Source: Macrostomum hystrix (lineage: Eukaryota; Platyhelminthes; Macrostomidae). From it: a DNA stretch of 64,000 nucleotides. The position numbers and the translations under genes were made by a program. Each line of letters opens with the position of its first letter. Position 1 is the stretch's first letter. The stretch lies in contig CATNEN010000001.1 in assembly GCA_950097015.1 (NCBI GenBank), forward strand, positions 10,500,001 to 10,564,000, written 5' to 3'. The notes beneath the pieces were generated by a model. It made no database searches. It was not told where the DNA came from and saw nothing but the letters and a program-made list of their open reading frames with translations. Positions 60,901 to 64,000 of the stretch are shown here, in pieces.

Positions 60901-61608
60901 GTAGCTTCTGAATCGGGTCAAAAGCAATGCAACAGGGCGCATTTGGAAATCCATGACAGACAATCTGGAATTTTGTAATTATAAAAAATATATTTCTTGT
61001 GTATTGTCATATGGAAAAGGGGTTAATGATATATATCTAAGCTGCCAACTTTAGTAATGACTACAACAATGCTGCTATTACAAATATTCTACGAATAATC
61101 TACTTAACAGTATTGAAATAATTTAAATAGCCATACTATAGCTCATACAATATATTTGTATGCTGAAATATTTAGCAGTAATTGTTGCATACTGGATAAT
61201 ATAAAACAAAAGCTTTTTTCTTAGCAATTTCTTACAAAACTATTTTAAGCATTAAGTTTATAAGATTCGCAATTTCCGATTGGATTCCACTAAATTAACA
61301 TAACTGCAATAAACTGCTTAATGTGAAAAAGTGGTACAATCATTACAACCTGCATAAAAACATAACTTTTTAAGCAAATAGTTTAAATTAAAATTACAAA
61401 ATACCACCTTATTCAGCAAGATTTAGTGTACTTTCGTTTTGATAAAACTTGTGAATACAGGCAAACTTACTTTTGCTATCTTAAAATCTTCAGACTTTAA
61501 ATTTTCCTCAAAGTCAAATGATTCCGTGTCAGACTTAGATGACTGAGATGATCCACCCAGGCCTCGAAGACCATCAAACATGCCTCTCATATTCTTAATC
61601 TTTTTCAT
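15322..61608 (-). CDS. STXBP5: tomosyn (syntaxin-binding protein 5-like), 23 placed exons over 46 kb
   Basis: Tomosyn is a cytosolic SNARE regulator: WD40 double beta-propellers plus a C-terminal R-SNARE motif that binds syntaxin/SNAP-25 and blocks vesicle priming. The exon series translates to about 1630 residues (vertebrate tomosyns about 1150). Matches to the family include HGFPNAPCCIAFDPIQKLLA, FENPYPMDLHESPV, ITGHADGSVKFWNAS, PTLWIGTSHGS and a SNARE segment KGLERGEKLGEVDEQTERM ending KDKKFWQF. The Arg of LERGEKL fits the zero-layer Arg of R-SNAREs. The excess length is a low-complexity linker in exons 15-17. Exons, 5' to 3' (high to low): 61608-61471, 60964-60867, 60769-60691, 60609-60506, 49264-49130, 47189-46921, 46286-46047, 45972-45900, 32382-31998, 31460-31194, 29596-29450, 27361-27213, 26992-26904, 26816-26737, 26057-25914 (3' end uncertain), 22438-21535, 21357-20886, 19525-19412, 18879-18372, 16667-16572, 16131-15992, 15906-15779, 15459-15322. 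All phases agree except exon 16 to 17. Confidence 0.95.
15510..15745. repeat. about 40-bp minisatellite in tomosyn intron 22 (about 6 copies)
   Basis: Units contain gagcttgataacactctggg and gagtgaggtggtgggtaag, with indels between copies. It nearly fills the 319-bp intron between the two SNARE-encoding exons. Confidence 0.85.
15779..15906 (-). CDS. STXBP5: tomosyn exon 22, with GC donor
   Basis: Encodes GEAAAGKPMSGICTVKQGPQ then ALRARASGANSEIANALQ, the first part of the R-SNARE region. The donor must be CAG|GCGAGT (GC-AG intron, phase 0) to join the last exon. No GT donor gives the frame. Confidence 0.92.
15992..16131 (-). CDS. STXBP5: tomosyn exon 21
   Basis: Encodes NDLNDMLADLYTPCDLPEPP then KKSLFEKFNQNLFG and DREQI. 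It matches the family tail (NLQDMLGDLFTP.ETPEA, then GLFGG and DREELFGE). Phase 1, donor ATCT|GTGAGT. Confidence 0.94.
16185..16490. repeat. 20-bp minisatellite in tomosyn intron 20 (about 15 copies)
   Basis: The unit is accaccccaccgatcaagct, with variants (actctactgatcaagct). It occupies most of the 440-bp intron, starting about 54 bp upstream of the exon 21 acceptor. Confidence 0.92.
16572..16667 (-). CDS. STXBP5: tomosyn exon 20
   Basis: Encodes FGRTFQCSNHGHAVYFCSPS then EVQKITICSDM. It corresponds to the family's IARTFCFTNEGQALYLVSPTEIQRLT. The acceptor is ttttcag and the donor TG|GTGAGT. Confidence 0.93.
16898..17650 (-). mobile_element. SINE copy A interrupted by a minisatellite and a local duplication
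   Basis: Minus-strand copy of the SINE family whose body contains cctgcgtacagtatctgtg and acacaggtgtgtacatctgc (plus-strand reading). The tail is at about 16.9 kb and the head at about 17.65 kb. About 80 bp of the body is present twice, at 16978-17058 and 17432-17512, with the 21-bp array between. Copies B (18.9 kb) and C (27.4 kb) show the uninterrupted order. Confidence 0.75.
17075..17402. repeat. 21-bp minisatellite within SINE copy A (inverse of the left-edge array)
   Basis: The unit ctctccctcatcatctacca(t) is the reverse complement of the 21-bp unit at bases 1-909. About 16 copies, with accatctacc variants. It sits between duplicated SINE segments in tomosyn intron 19. Confidence 0.93.
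18226..18310. repeat. 85-bp direct repeat, copy 1
   Basis: Shares aaagggcagaa.attttgat, atggtggacttt and aattcggtttgggagctat-type blocks with 19791-19876 in the same orientation, by eye about 80% identical. The pair brackets exons 18 and 19. Confidence 0.75.
18372..18879 (-). CDS. STXBP5: tomosyn exon 19, 5' end within a SINE tail
   Basis: Encodes SRALILREQTSQLIPDPNPT, PTLWIGTSHGSLFPVRLQLP, a short Ala-rich loop, QLVSLCSDKQVRILSLPSLT and LLANGHIVVNSLPGLKPLMD. These match the second propeller (CLWVGTSLGSV, VICSEKQAKVYSLPSQTC, CANGHIMTLSLPSLRPMLDV). The only acceptor that keeps frame with exon 18 is cccgcag|CC at 18879, inside the 3' end of a SINE. An attacag 17 bp further in would shift frame. 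The exon ends in phase 2. Confidence 0.93.
18862..19290 (-). mobile_element. SINE copy B, tail abutting tomosyn exon 19
   Basis: Minus-strand SINE. The head has a very good A box (tggcagagtagc) and a B box (gagctcgattccgcg) on the minus strand near 19.15-19.22 kb. The body is shared with copies A and C. The tail reads ccgcagccctcctgcaatta, the same as copy C at 27.99 kb, where it continues as an att microsatellite. Here it continues straight into exon 19 coding sequence. Confidence 0.82.
19412..19525 (-). CDS. STXBP5: tomosyn exon 18
   Basis: Encodes KSDNFSRSCSSSTSSLEHCN then KEAVVLLQFGLAQLRKI. It parallels the family's NSFSRSRSSSVTSIDKESRE followed by AISALHF. It ends in phase 1 at ATAG|GTGAGA. 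Confidence 0.9.
19791..19876. repeat. 85-bp direct repeat, copy 2
   Basis: Second copy of the 18226-18310 segment, same orientation, in tomosyn intron 17. Nothing in it suggests coding function. Confidence 0.75.
20345..20590. repeat. 19-bp minisatellite in tomosyn intron 17 (about 13 copies)
   Basis: The unit is gggtcagggaagtttaaat. The later copies read gtcaaaat, gtcaaatt or gccaaaat in place of gtttaaat. Confidence 0.93.
20886..21357 (-). CDS. STXBP5: tomosyn glutamine-rich exon 17 (frame problem at its 5' end)
   Basis: The frame that joins exon 18 correctly starts ANGLPAQQQQQQHQHHQLHH and holds three Gln runs and an Ala/Ser-rich part. It ends SSSF before G|GTAGCC in phase 1, rebuilding SSSF-DKSDNFSRS. 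Exon 16 ends in phase 1 whereas this exon needs phase 0, so the two do not join in frame. The frame that would follow exon 16 stops at 21152. A one-base error or polymorphism in the CAG-rich start, or an unseen alternative splice, are the options. Confidence 0.72.
21535..22438 (-). CDS. STXBP5: tomosyn long linker exon 16
   Basis: A 904-bp exon opening in phase 0 after tttgtag. Features in order: a poly-Ala stretch; an acidic DDDDDYVNIES; a Ser/Thr-rich part; a run of prolines with arginines (PPPPPPPRPPPPQPRRP); then two glutamine runs before LWDLRDDSLPCKRLRPVPLT. YVN after acids resembles a Grb2 SH2 ligand and the Pro run an SH3 ligand. The family has a variable phosphorylated loop here, but far shorter. 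The donor is G|GTAAGC in phase 1. Confidence 0.82.
22439..25913. other. tomosyn intron 15, AT-rich and free of arrays
   Basis: About 3.5 kb of AT-rich unique sequence, the longest array-free stretch of the window. A 10-bp stem hairpin lies at 23251-23278 (taaacgataa / ttatcgttta). Open frames at 23308 and 23809 on the plus strand have no domain, signal or poly(A) context. A small conserved linker exon could hide here; I did not find one. Confidence 0.5.
25914..26057 (-). CDS. STXBP5: probable tomosyn linker exon 15 (3' end uncertain)
   Basis: Open in phase 0 after the acceptor gcgtgcag at 26058-26060. It reads HHSFPSGAMAGGLPSSPQLR and then a Lys/Cys-containing stretch. Composition and codon use look coding, but the segment is not conserved. 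Two phase-0 donors are possible: GAG|GTGGGC (end 25914, chosen) or AAC|GTAATG (end 25932). Reading on would add SSSREIG, which looks slightly tomosyn-like. Confidence 0.55.
26737..26816 (-). CDS. STXBP5: tomosyn exon 14
   Basis: Encodes SVDTHVRNLRSPTGGKKDDR then LQGSEQ. RSP with basic residues parallels the start of the variable linker in other tomosyns. Phase 0, donor CAG|GTAAAG. Confidence 0.82.
26904..26992 (-). CDS. STXBP5: tomosyn exon 13
   Basis: Encodes LAIGNENGVGLVDTVQGSPL and MTLCTPDLH. It matches the family's VFGNCNGIAMVDYLQ strand pair. The donor is CACG|GTAAAG, phase 1. Confidence 0.9.
27213..27361 (-). CDS. STXBP5: tomosyn exon 12
   Basis: Encodes ELWVTQAVKRGRRRWSPGYQ then PELICRLATACPDCQPAPII. 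SPGYQPEL matches SPGYQTEL of vertebrate tomosyns at the start of the second propeller half. It ends in phase 2 at AT|GTAAGC. Confidence 0.9.
27415..28016 (+). mobile_element. SINE copy C, carrying a nested SINE
   Basis: Plus-strand copy in tomosyn intron 11. The head has gagctcgattccgcggcgag (B box). The body matches copies A and B. The tail ends cagccctcctgcaattatta in an att microsatellite. The body is split at acagtatctgt by an inserted element (27652-27887). Confidence 0.82.
27652..27887 (-). mobile_element. nested SINE of another family with 11-bp target-site duplication
   Basis: 236 bp flanked by acagtatctgt at 27641-27651 and again at 27888-27898, a site present once in the uninterrupted copy B. 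On the minus strand it has an A-box-like tggctatggctgactgacg and a B box (gaggttcgttcccc). Confidence 0.82.
28685..28930. repeat. 56-bp minisatellite in tomosyn intron 11 (about 4 copies)
   Basis: Units contain gctcttatctcgagtgaacg and atttcaacccctgccccacc. Each copy carries a ctcgag (XhoI-type) palindrome. The last copy is degraded. Confidence 0.88.
29450..29596 (-). CDS. STXBP5: tomosyn exon 11
   Basis: 49 codons, TVDLCIEPNLEESGGGEAHE then a Ser/Gln-rich loop ending SPKHPAER. The start follows exon 10 in the way the family runs TEV..LEVRLLYEI. The rest is a variable loop. Phase 0, donor AGG|GTGAGT. Confidence 0.82.
29655..29815. repeat. 66-bp repeat in tomosyn intron 10 (about 2.5 copies)
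   Basis: Two full units and part of a third, with ctgattggctagagctggtt and tttcaaccctcaaccccatc. It gives a spurious 114-codon plus-strand frame. Confidence 0.8.
30600..31110. repeat. 16-bp minisatellite in tomosyn intron 10 (about 32 copies)
   Basis: The unit is agaagtagacagggtg. It ends about 85 bp downstream of the exon 10 donor (minus strand). On the transcribed strand it reads as a pyrimidine-rich cacc-ctgtctacttct repeat. The open frame running from exon 10 into it is read-through of the donor and not coding. Confidence 0.94.
31194..31460 (-). CDS. STXBP5: tomosyn exon 10
   Basis: Starts after acctgcag with VSTDIEGSAATAST, an Ala/Ser/Pro-rich insert. It then returns to the propeller with DESPHAIQLISLMPDGQRLL and TYACVLAFNRREISSEIM (family DPYAIQIISWCPES, then VIIYRFSKQEV). 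Phase 0 at both ends. Confidence 0.92.
31540..31997. repeat. 34-bp minisatellite filling tomosyn intron 9
   Basis: Degenerate units with ggggaaatccatcagtttct and agaatgacctta. The last partial unit (ttaaaggggaaacccgaaat) runs directly into the exon 9 donor at 31997. Confidence 0.85.
31998..32382 (-). CDS. STXBP5: tomosyn exon 9
   Basis: Encodes YPNFENPYPMDLHESPVTSC, FVADCPHKLI, GFSEHSWPVTGGKWGDSKTS and VLITGHADGSVKFWNASLLQ, one of the most conserved tomosyn blocks. A low-complexity Ser/Pro tail precedes the donor CAA|GTGAGA. Minisatellites lie just outside both splice sites. Confidence 0.96.
32445..32850. repeat. 17/18-bp minisatellite next to the exon 9 acceptor
   Basis: The unit is tttgggatatctgtgatg, with gatttt and gatgtt variants (about 22 copies). 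It starts about 60 bp upstream of the exon 9 acceptor. Each unit has the gatatc palindrome. Confidence 0.92.
33310..36440. repeat. 16-bp minisatellite, 3.1 kb (about 195 copies), with higher-order blocks
   Basis: The unit is gggagagatgagacac. Variants (gagacagg, gagaaacg, cactgg, cacggaag, gaggcacg, and an 18-bp gagagagatga form) are arranged in larger blocks. An aggtgagacagggg landmark recurs 352 bp apart (22 units) near 33.41 and 33.76 kb. A whole line recurs 240 bp apart (15 units) at 35941 and 36181. All three minus frames are open for over 1000 codons only because 16-bp units cycle frames without stops. Confidence 0.97.
36878..36924. repeat. CTT/CTG trinucleotide microsatellite
   Basis: About four ctt followed by about thirteen ctg on the plus strand (CAG on the transcribed strand), in tomosyn intron 8. 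It is not in a coding frame of the gene. Confidence 0.9.
37145..37640. repeat. 24-bp minisatellite in tomosyn intron 8 (about 21 copies)
   Basis: Units contain ctatgtttcaatgtcactcc with atgc, atac or ctctc variants. Being 24 bp it keeps several octapeptide frames open on both strands; none is a plausible gene. Confidence 0.93.
37641..38139. other. unique sequence in tomosyn intron 8
   Basis: About 500 bp of unique intronic sequence between two arrays. No element is recognised. Confidence 0.45.
38140..40760. repeat. 34-bp minisatellite, 2.6 kb (about 77 copies)
   Basis: Units read ttcagggcctgagtattcag then ctttccattgaatc. Three alternating subtypes (cagctttcc, ctgctttcc, ctactttccaccg) form repeated multi-unit blocks. 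One shortened unit (atcatcagggcattcag) lies near 39.64 kb. Confidence 0.96.
41218..41795. repeat. 24-bp minisatellite in tomosyn intron 8 (about 24 copies)
   Basis: The unit is ggggcgcagtgaggggtaga plus ggaa, G-rich on the plus strand (C-rich in the tomosyn transcript). It gives spurious PLPLPLTA and RGRGAV octapeptide frames. Runs of four G recur every 24 bp. Confidence 0.94.
41796..43749. other. AT-rich part of tomosyn intron 8 with a foldback element
   Basis: About 2 kb of array-free intron. It contains the inverted repeat at 42323-42635. No exon fitting the tomosyn phases was seen. Confidence 0.5.
42323..42635. repeat. foldback: about 80-bp imperfect inverted repeat
   Basis: The left arm 42323-42403 (caaggaccactagaagaagg, acttcgtttcttggaaaat, aaaaaatgc) pairs with the right arm 42551-42635 read in reverse complement, with few mismatches and small gaps. 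The arms are about 150 bp apart. It may be a MITE-like element or a long RNA hairpin in the tomosyn intron. Confidence 0.82.
43750..44592. repeat. 840-bp polypurine tract (GA-rich, irregular repeat)
   Basis: Almost pure purine on the plus strand, built from gagagaaaggggaagagag-like modules of variable length. Interruptions (ggtgag, ggcgaag) increase to the right. Mirror-like G/A symmetry could allow triplex DNA. Confidence 0.93.
44593..45129. other. unique sequence in tomosyn intron 8
   Basis: About 540 bp of unique intronic sequence. A 65-codon minus-strand frame has no support from splice sites or family similarity. Confidence 0.45.
45130..45855. repeat. 20/21-bp compound minisatellite in tomosyn intron 8
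   Basis: Mixed units of tgtgtctaacaggtagatga and tgtgtctaacagtgtgtctg, then gtaattagtgtatctaacag at the right. It stops about 45 bp from the exon 8 donor. Confidence 0.9.
45900..45972 (-). CDS. STXBP5: tomosyn exon 8
   Basis: A short 73-bp exon encoding SSEAYAVAVLLQNDLVVIDL and LSDG. It joins exon 9 to rebuild DG-YPNFENPYP. The acceptor is tttgcag and the donor GG|GTGAGA. Confidence 0.92.
46047..46286 (-). CDS. STXBP5: tomosyn exon 7
   Basis: Encodes INRVCWLSRKQDKAELLLFS, GGGPQDLP and IDVLMMEHGIVDIVPLCETP. CETPFSND spans the junction to exon 8 (family CETPYPND). Phase 1 at both ends. Confidence 0.93.
46507..46895. repeat. 16-bp minisatellite in tomosyn intron 6 (about 24 copies)
   Basis: The unit is tcaatcagttgatcag. 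Each copy contains the palindrome tgatca. A caatcaatcaatcag four-base expansion occurs in several copies. It ends 25 bp from the exon 6 donor. Confidence 0.95.
46921..47189 (-). CDS. STXBP5: tomosyn exon 6
   Basis: Encodes HPGSVVHLSECPSDQSRLLI, GIAVLWDL, then CSIAWHWEGRAFICSHVDGS. This is the WD segment equivalent to HHEGKQFICSHSDGTL of vertebrate tomosyn. It ends FFPRG in phase 1, 25 bp from the nearest minisatellite. Confidence 0.95.
47310..47595. repeat. 30-bp minisatellite in tomosyn intron 5 (about 9.5 copies)
   Basis: Units read ggggatctgggggattagta then taatctacct. 30 bp is a multiple of three, hence the spurious DYTNPPDPQV frame on the minus strand running into exon 6. Confidence 0.94.
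48110..49040. repeat. 18-bp minisatellite in tomosyn intron 5 (about 51 copies)
   Basis: The unit is cttcagtttatcccaaat. A short unique break near 48430-48445 splits it. It ends about 90 bp from the exon 5 donor. Confidence 0.95.
49130..49264 (-). CDS. STXBP5: tomosyn exon 5
   Basis: Encodes ISHAYLPFQSKFIYIGTTQG and NVYILNIETFKLSGFDIRWN. It matches the family core (HLPFQSKWLYVGTERGN, then SGYVIMWNKAI). The acceptor is cttcgcag|C; the donor is AT|GTGAGT. Confidence 0.95.
49420..50465. repeat. 13-bp minisatellite, purine arm (about 80 copies)
   Basis: The unit is gggagagagtaga, with gttga and aaagt variants. It lies about 155 bp upstream of the exon 5 acceptor. In the tomosyn transcript it is a continuous pyrimidine tract (tctactctctccc). 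Confidence 0.95.
50860..51745. repeat. 13-bp minisatellite, pyrimidine arm, inverse of the preceding array
   Basis: Units such as ctctactctctccct and tctctcactctac are the reverse complement of the gagggagagagta unit at 49420-50465. About 395 bp of unique sequence separates the two arrays, so together they form a long imperfect inverted repeat. Confidence 0.92.
51746..52400. other. unique sequence in tomosyn intron 4
   Basis: About 650 bp of unique intronic sequence between two arrays, with a short acacac run. No exon or element is supported. Confidence 0.45.
52408..55030. repeat. 18/20-bp compound minisatellite, 2.6 kb, in tomosyn intron 4
   Basis: Two main units, gagagacagagataaata (18 bp) and gagagacacactgagaaata (20 bp). 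Others are gaggtacagagataaata and a gagagagaagacag form. They occur in repeated blocks of several hundred bases. Purine-rich on plus. Three minus frames stay open for 840-897 codons without coding character. Confidence 0.96.
55325..57555. repeat. 23-bp minisatellite, 2.2 kb (about 97 copies), in tomosyn intron 4
   Basis: The unit is attcactgtcattcaccaat plus ctc, with cagtctc, atccc and ggcattc subtypes arranged in repeated blocks. The spurious 777-codon frame arises because three units (69 bp) contain no stop in any frame. Confidence 0.96.
57556..58019. other. unique sequence in tomosyn intron 4
   Basis: About 460 bp of AT-rich unique intronic sequence. Nothing is recognised. Confidence 0.45.
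58020..59960. repeat. 23-bp minisatellite, 1.9 kb (about 84 copies), in tomosyn intron 4
   Basis: The unit is ctgaagaacagctgactaac plus acc. Most copies hold the E-box palindrome cagctg; minor forms have cagttg or aaagctg. On the transcribed strand each unit contains ctgttcttcag, which resembles a 3' splice site. Confidence 0.96.
60506..60609 (-). CDS. STXBP5: tomosyn exon 4
   Basis: Encodes GGLISIASDNTISLWTIRQK and continues to NKRE. It ends GA|GTGAGT in phase 2, completing Asp with exon 5. The intron that follows is 11.2 kb and carries five minisatellites. Confidence 0.92.
60691..60769 (-). CDS. STXBP5: tomosyn exon 3, with GC donor
   Basis: Encodes LGHSGVDCNLSLDKEAVKQL and IFIINE. The junction to exon 4 rebuilds the family's INEG.LIS segment only if the donor is GAG|GCAAGT, a GC-AG intron. 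Confidence 0.9.
60867..60964 (-). CDS. STXBP5: tomosyn exon 2
   Basis: Encodes IVCHGFPNAPCCIAFDPIQK and LLAIGTKHGSIR, the hallmark first blade of the tomosyn/Lgl family. The acceptor is ttccag and the donor AAT|GTATGC (weaker than usual), phase 2. Confidence 0.93.
61471..61608 (-). CDS. STXBP5: tomosyn exon 1 (start)
   Basis: 46 codons from the ATG at 61608. It holds the short N-terminus MRGMFDGLRGLGG, a Ser-rich stretch and NLKSEDFKIAK, which parallels the family segment before the first propeller blade. The donor is AAA|GTAAGT in phase 0. Confidence 0.9.
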
Positions 61609-62027
61609 GACTCAAATGTAGTTTTTCGTCCTTCTGCGCTTCTTTAAACAAATGGGGCTTTTTACATTTCAATTATTGAAGAAAAGGTAAACTAAAAAAC
61701 AGTGCTTGCTTTGGTAATCGCAGGGCATTGAGAGCAACAAATAAGCGAATTCACAGAAAGTGTTCTTTTTAAATTGTGTTCGCGAAGCTAACAGGGTTAA
61801 AAAACAAATTTTAACAAAAAAATAAAATTGCTAAAAACATTATCGTGTGTATGTAAAAAAAGACTAGACTACCTCTAAAAAGTTTTTTTATTAAAGTATA
61901 GCATCTTAATTCATCCCAAAATTATTTCTTTAGTTTTAAGCGCCAAGTCAATAGTGAATATTTTCAAAGAAACGCAACGGTATCTTAAACTTGCAAGTGG
62001 TCTAAGCTAATACCAACTTGTCACGAA
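61609..62027. promoter_or_regulatory. divergent intergenic region between tomosyn and PXK
   Basis: Only 419 bp separate the tomosyn ATG (minus) and the PXK ATG (plus). The region must hold both 5' leaders and promoters unless distant non-coding exons exist. It is AT-rich, with no clear TATA or CCAAT box. Confidence 0.5.
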
Positions 62028-62123
62028 ATGGCACTCTTTAATACATCAGATACTAAATTATTGGATGATTATTACAAGCTTACTGTATCCATCGAAGGTA
62101 GCCAGGACTTAAAGGACTTCGTT
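62028..62123 (+). CDS. PXK: PXK exon 1
   Basis: 32 codons, including LLDDYYKLTVSIEGSQDLKD, like LLDDTVPLTAAIEASQSLQ of the human protein. The donor is GTAAGT in phase 0. A 934-bp AT-rich intron without arrays follows. Confidence 0.88.
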
Positions 62124-64000
62124 GTAAGTAGAAAATTTCCTTTTCTTCTTGTTTAAATTTATATGTCCATTTTAGTCTTAAAATATGAGCAATTAAATAC
62201 TTAAGTCGTCTTTGTAGCTTTTTTAGTGACGCAATGAGTTGTACATGTAACTATCAAGCAATATAAACTGCGCAATTTCTGTTGTACATAGGTAGCTGAA
62301 TTAGCCAATAGGGGAATGTAGATGTGGATGGCGCAAATATATTTAAGCAGTGAATATATTGTAGAGAAAAGGGCGATCTTCCATCCCGTTGTGTCCAACG
62401 ACCACCATAACTAAATAAGCTACTAGTCTGGTAGTTGTTAATATTTTGCTAAAAATGTATACATTTTTCTACCTAAATGTTAATTGTAGCCAGCTATATT
62501 ATTTTGTTTCCTTATAGACACTTAAATGCATAGCTATAACTATATTAAAAGGTCTTAAAATAATAAATGTAATTTTATTGAGTTCTAAGCATTTTTTATT
62601 TTAAAACAATAATTATATTTCACAAAAATATTTACTTGCCTTTTACAACTTGAATCAACTTGTAGCATTTATTTTGTAAAGTTAGTTAAATGTTTGTTTT
62701 AGTTAATTAAGTAAAAAAGTAATTATTAGTTTAGAAAAAGAAAAAAATAAGGTTTTTTTGCATAAAAATGTATGAATGAAATCAATTTGAATGTCTTAAT
62801 GATATTGTTCATTTGCCCCCAATATTTGCCAGTTAAATTACATTTGTGGGGCAAATATTTTAAGTGTTTAAATTATTTGTTATCATCAAGCTAAACAGTC
62901 TATTGTTTGTTTAATTTCAATAAAATGTATGAGTTGTGTTATTTTAATTTGCTAGCTGCTTCTAGTCTTTTTAATATGTTTTATCAATCATATAGGTGGT
63001 CAGTTTGTTAAAACTTTCAGATGGACTTGTAAACTCACAATCAATTTTTTTTCAAAGGAGTACATACTCAAAGTCAACCGGGGTGACACTGACTCCTGGA
63101 AGGTGTTGCGCCGTTACAATGACTTTGTCAGTTTGGACAATGTACTAAAAATCGCTGGCTACGATCTGCCACTGCCGCCAAAGAAGTGGGTTGGCAATAA
63201 AGATCGAGAATTTGTTGCCACTCGTCAAAAGGAATTGCAAAATTATGTGAATGTTCTGCTGAGCATTCCACTGCTGGAGCAGTCACTTCCTGTGAAACAA
63301 TTTCTTGATCCGGACAATTACTGCTTCAATTATCAAGGTTTGGAGATTTTTAATTTGTGGTTTATCTTTTGTAATTAATAGTTGAACAAAAATAGTCTAT
63401 CGAATCGATAAATTACAGAGATATCATTGCAACACGTCTCAATGGTGCTCAGATCAGAGAGTACATTTAAAGTACTTCAACCCTGCACTTTTATGGGTGA
63501 GAACTAGCGCACTGGAGTTCACAGAAATTATTCGTCTCATCCGGCCAGTTTTATTATTATTATTTTGTTTTAACTAATTTTCAATGATTTAGGAACTAGG
63601 ATTCGAAAGACCTACTTCTCGGCAGAAAGTGCGCTAGCCACTGACAGATGCGAATACGTTATGACCTGGGTGAGATTGGCTTCTTTAACTAATCACTGAA
63701 TTAACTCAGTAATCTGTTAATCAAATAGTACAATGGCTTAAACTAATTTTATTACTTAGGTTGGCTATGGGCCGTTCAGCAATTTGGATCAAAAGGACAC
63801 AGCCTCTGTTGTGTCCTGTCTCACCTCTATTAGTGTAAGTTTTTCATCGGAATTATCGAAAAAAGTTAACATAAGCTTTACTTTCTACTTGAAGTAGATC
63901 AGTTCAAATTTTGCATAATTTCATTTTAGCATCCATTCATCTCGAATGCCAACATTTGCGGCGCGGTCAAGCACGGCTTCTACTGCGTTAGACAATTCGA
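62028..64000 (+). CDS. PXK: PXK, PX domain-containing kinase-like protein, N-terminal part (runs off the window)
   Basis: PXK (MONaKA) has an N-terminal phosphoinositide-binding PX domain and a kinase-like domain. In mammals it binds Na,K-ATPase beta subunits and acts in endosomal receptor traffic. Six exons are seen: 62028-62123, 63058-63337, 63419-63496, 63593-63669, 63760-63834, 63930-64000 (open). All are in phase with GT-AG junctions. The translation begins MALFNTSDTKLLDDYYKLTV and contains RRYNDFVSLDN (PX basic motif), DLPLPPKKWVGNKDREFVA (the PX Pro-rich loop, matching LPLPPKKLIGNMDREFI of human PXK), FLDPDNY, GTRIRKTYF and VGYGPFSNLDQKD. The last exons are the start of the kinase-like region. 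The ATG has a good context (gaaATGg). The gene is divergent from tomosyn. Confidence 0.94.
62124..63057. other. PXK intron 1
   Basis: AT-rich unique intron with no tandem array, unlike most tomosyn introns next door. Nothing is recognised in it. Confidence 0.6.
63058..63337 (+). CDS. PXK: PXK exon 2 (most of the PX domain)
   Basis: Starts EYILKVNRGDTDSWKVLRRY after ttttttcaaag. It contains the phosphoinositide-binding RRYNDF and the PLPPKKW loop, and ends FLDPDNYCFNYQ in phase 1. Confidence 0.95.
63419..63496 (+). CDS. PXK: PXK exon 3
   Basis: Encodes ISLQHVSMVLRSESTFKVLQ then PCTFM, matching EIALQQVSMFFRSE of human PXK. Phase 1 at both ends. Confidence 0.92.
63593..63669 (+). CDS. PXK: PXK exon 4
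   Basis: Encodes GTRIRKTYFSAESALATDRC then EYVMTW (human WRIRKKYFLMK, then VLSW). The acceptor is gatttag and the donor TGG|GTGAGA. Confidence 0.92.
63760..63834 (+). CDS. PXK: PXK exon 5
   Basis: 25 codons: VGYGPFSNLDQKDTASVVSC then LTSIS, aligning with ADLGPDKYLSDKDFQ. Phase 0, donor AGT|GTAAGT. Confidence 0.9.
63930..64000 (+). CDS. PXK: PXK exon 6 (cut by the window edge)
   Basis: Encodes HPFISNANICGAVKHGFYCV then RQF, corresponding to LHPYIYRVTFA of human PXK. Still open at the last base. Confidence 0.88.

Noticed and set aside
63590-63669. Minus-strand tRNA-like SINE head (ggattcgaaag, gctagccactg)
   Set aside because: The segment is PXK exon 4: it translates in phase to GTRIRKTYF and joins its neighbours with correct splice sites. 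The box-like motifs are coincidental.

Overview
This is an animal (metazoan) genomic window. The genes have introns with GT-AG and a few GC-AG junctions, poly(A) signals and tRNA-derived SINEs, and the standard code reads through every exon. Two genes are recognised by direct reading: tomosyn (STXBP5 type) and PXK, the PX-domain kinase-like protein. The species cannot be fixed from the sequence. GC-rich exons in AT-rich introns, an intronless orphan-type GPCR and a very repeat-rich background would suit a flatworm or another lophotrochozoan, but that is only a guess.

Layout. Bases 1-1897 are a long minisatellite. From about 4.4 to 7.3 kb there is a single-exon rhodopsin-family GPCR (+) facing a single-exon small membrane protein (-). 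A small ubiquitin-like protein (+) lies at 10.45 kb. A two-exon small protein (-) with a possible C-terminal CaaX box lies at 12.0-13.0 kb. From 15.3 to 61.6 kb the minus strand is one tomosyn gene, for which I place 23 exons over 46 kb. The series starts at the N-terminal beta-propeller (60.5-61.6 kb), runs through a long low-complexity linker (20.9-26.1 kb) and ends at the C-terminal R-SNARE motif (15.3 kb). Splice phases close at every junction except one between two glutamine-rich exons, and one linker exon has an uncertain 3' end. PXK starts head-to-head with tomosyn at 62.03 kb (+), about 420 bp away. It runs off the right edge after six exons.

The dominant structure is tandem repetition. 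About 30 minisatellite arrays, most with unrelated units of 13-66 bp, take up roughly 27 kb (about 43%) of the window. Most of the larger tomosyn introns contain at least one array. Intron 8 (13.5 kb) and intron 4 (11.2 kb) are built mainly of them. All the very long open frames in the window (up to 1125 codons) are artefacts of these arrays. Two unit families occur twice in opposite orientation (21 bp at 1 and 17 kb; 13 bp at 49.4 and 50.9 kb). Other notable structures are a nested SINE with an 11-bp target duplication, a SINE whose tail provides the in-frame splice acceptor of a tomosyn exon, an 80-bp foldback in intron 8, and a direct repeat bracketing two exons.

Functionally, tomosyn is a negative regulator of SNARE-driven exocytosis, and PXK is a membrane- and endosome-associated scaffold linked to Na,K-ATPase and receptor traffic. 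Whether their shared promoter region means shared control is an inference. The remaining genes show no visible link to them.
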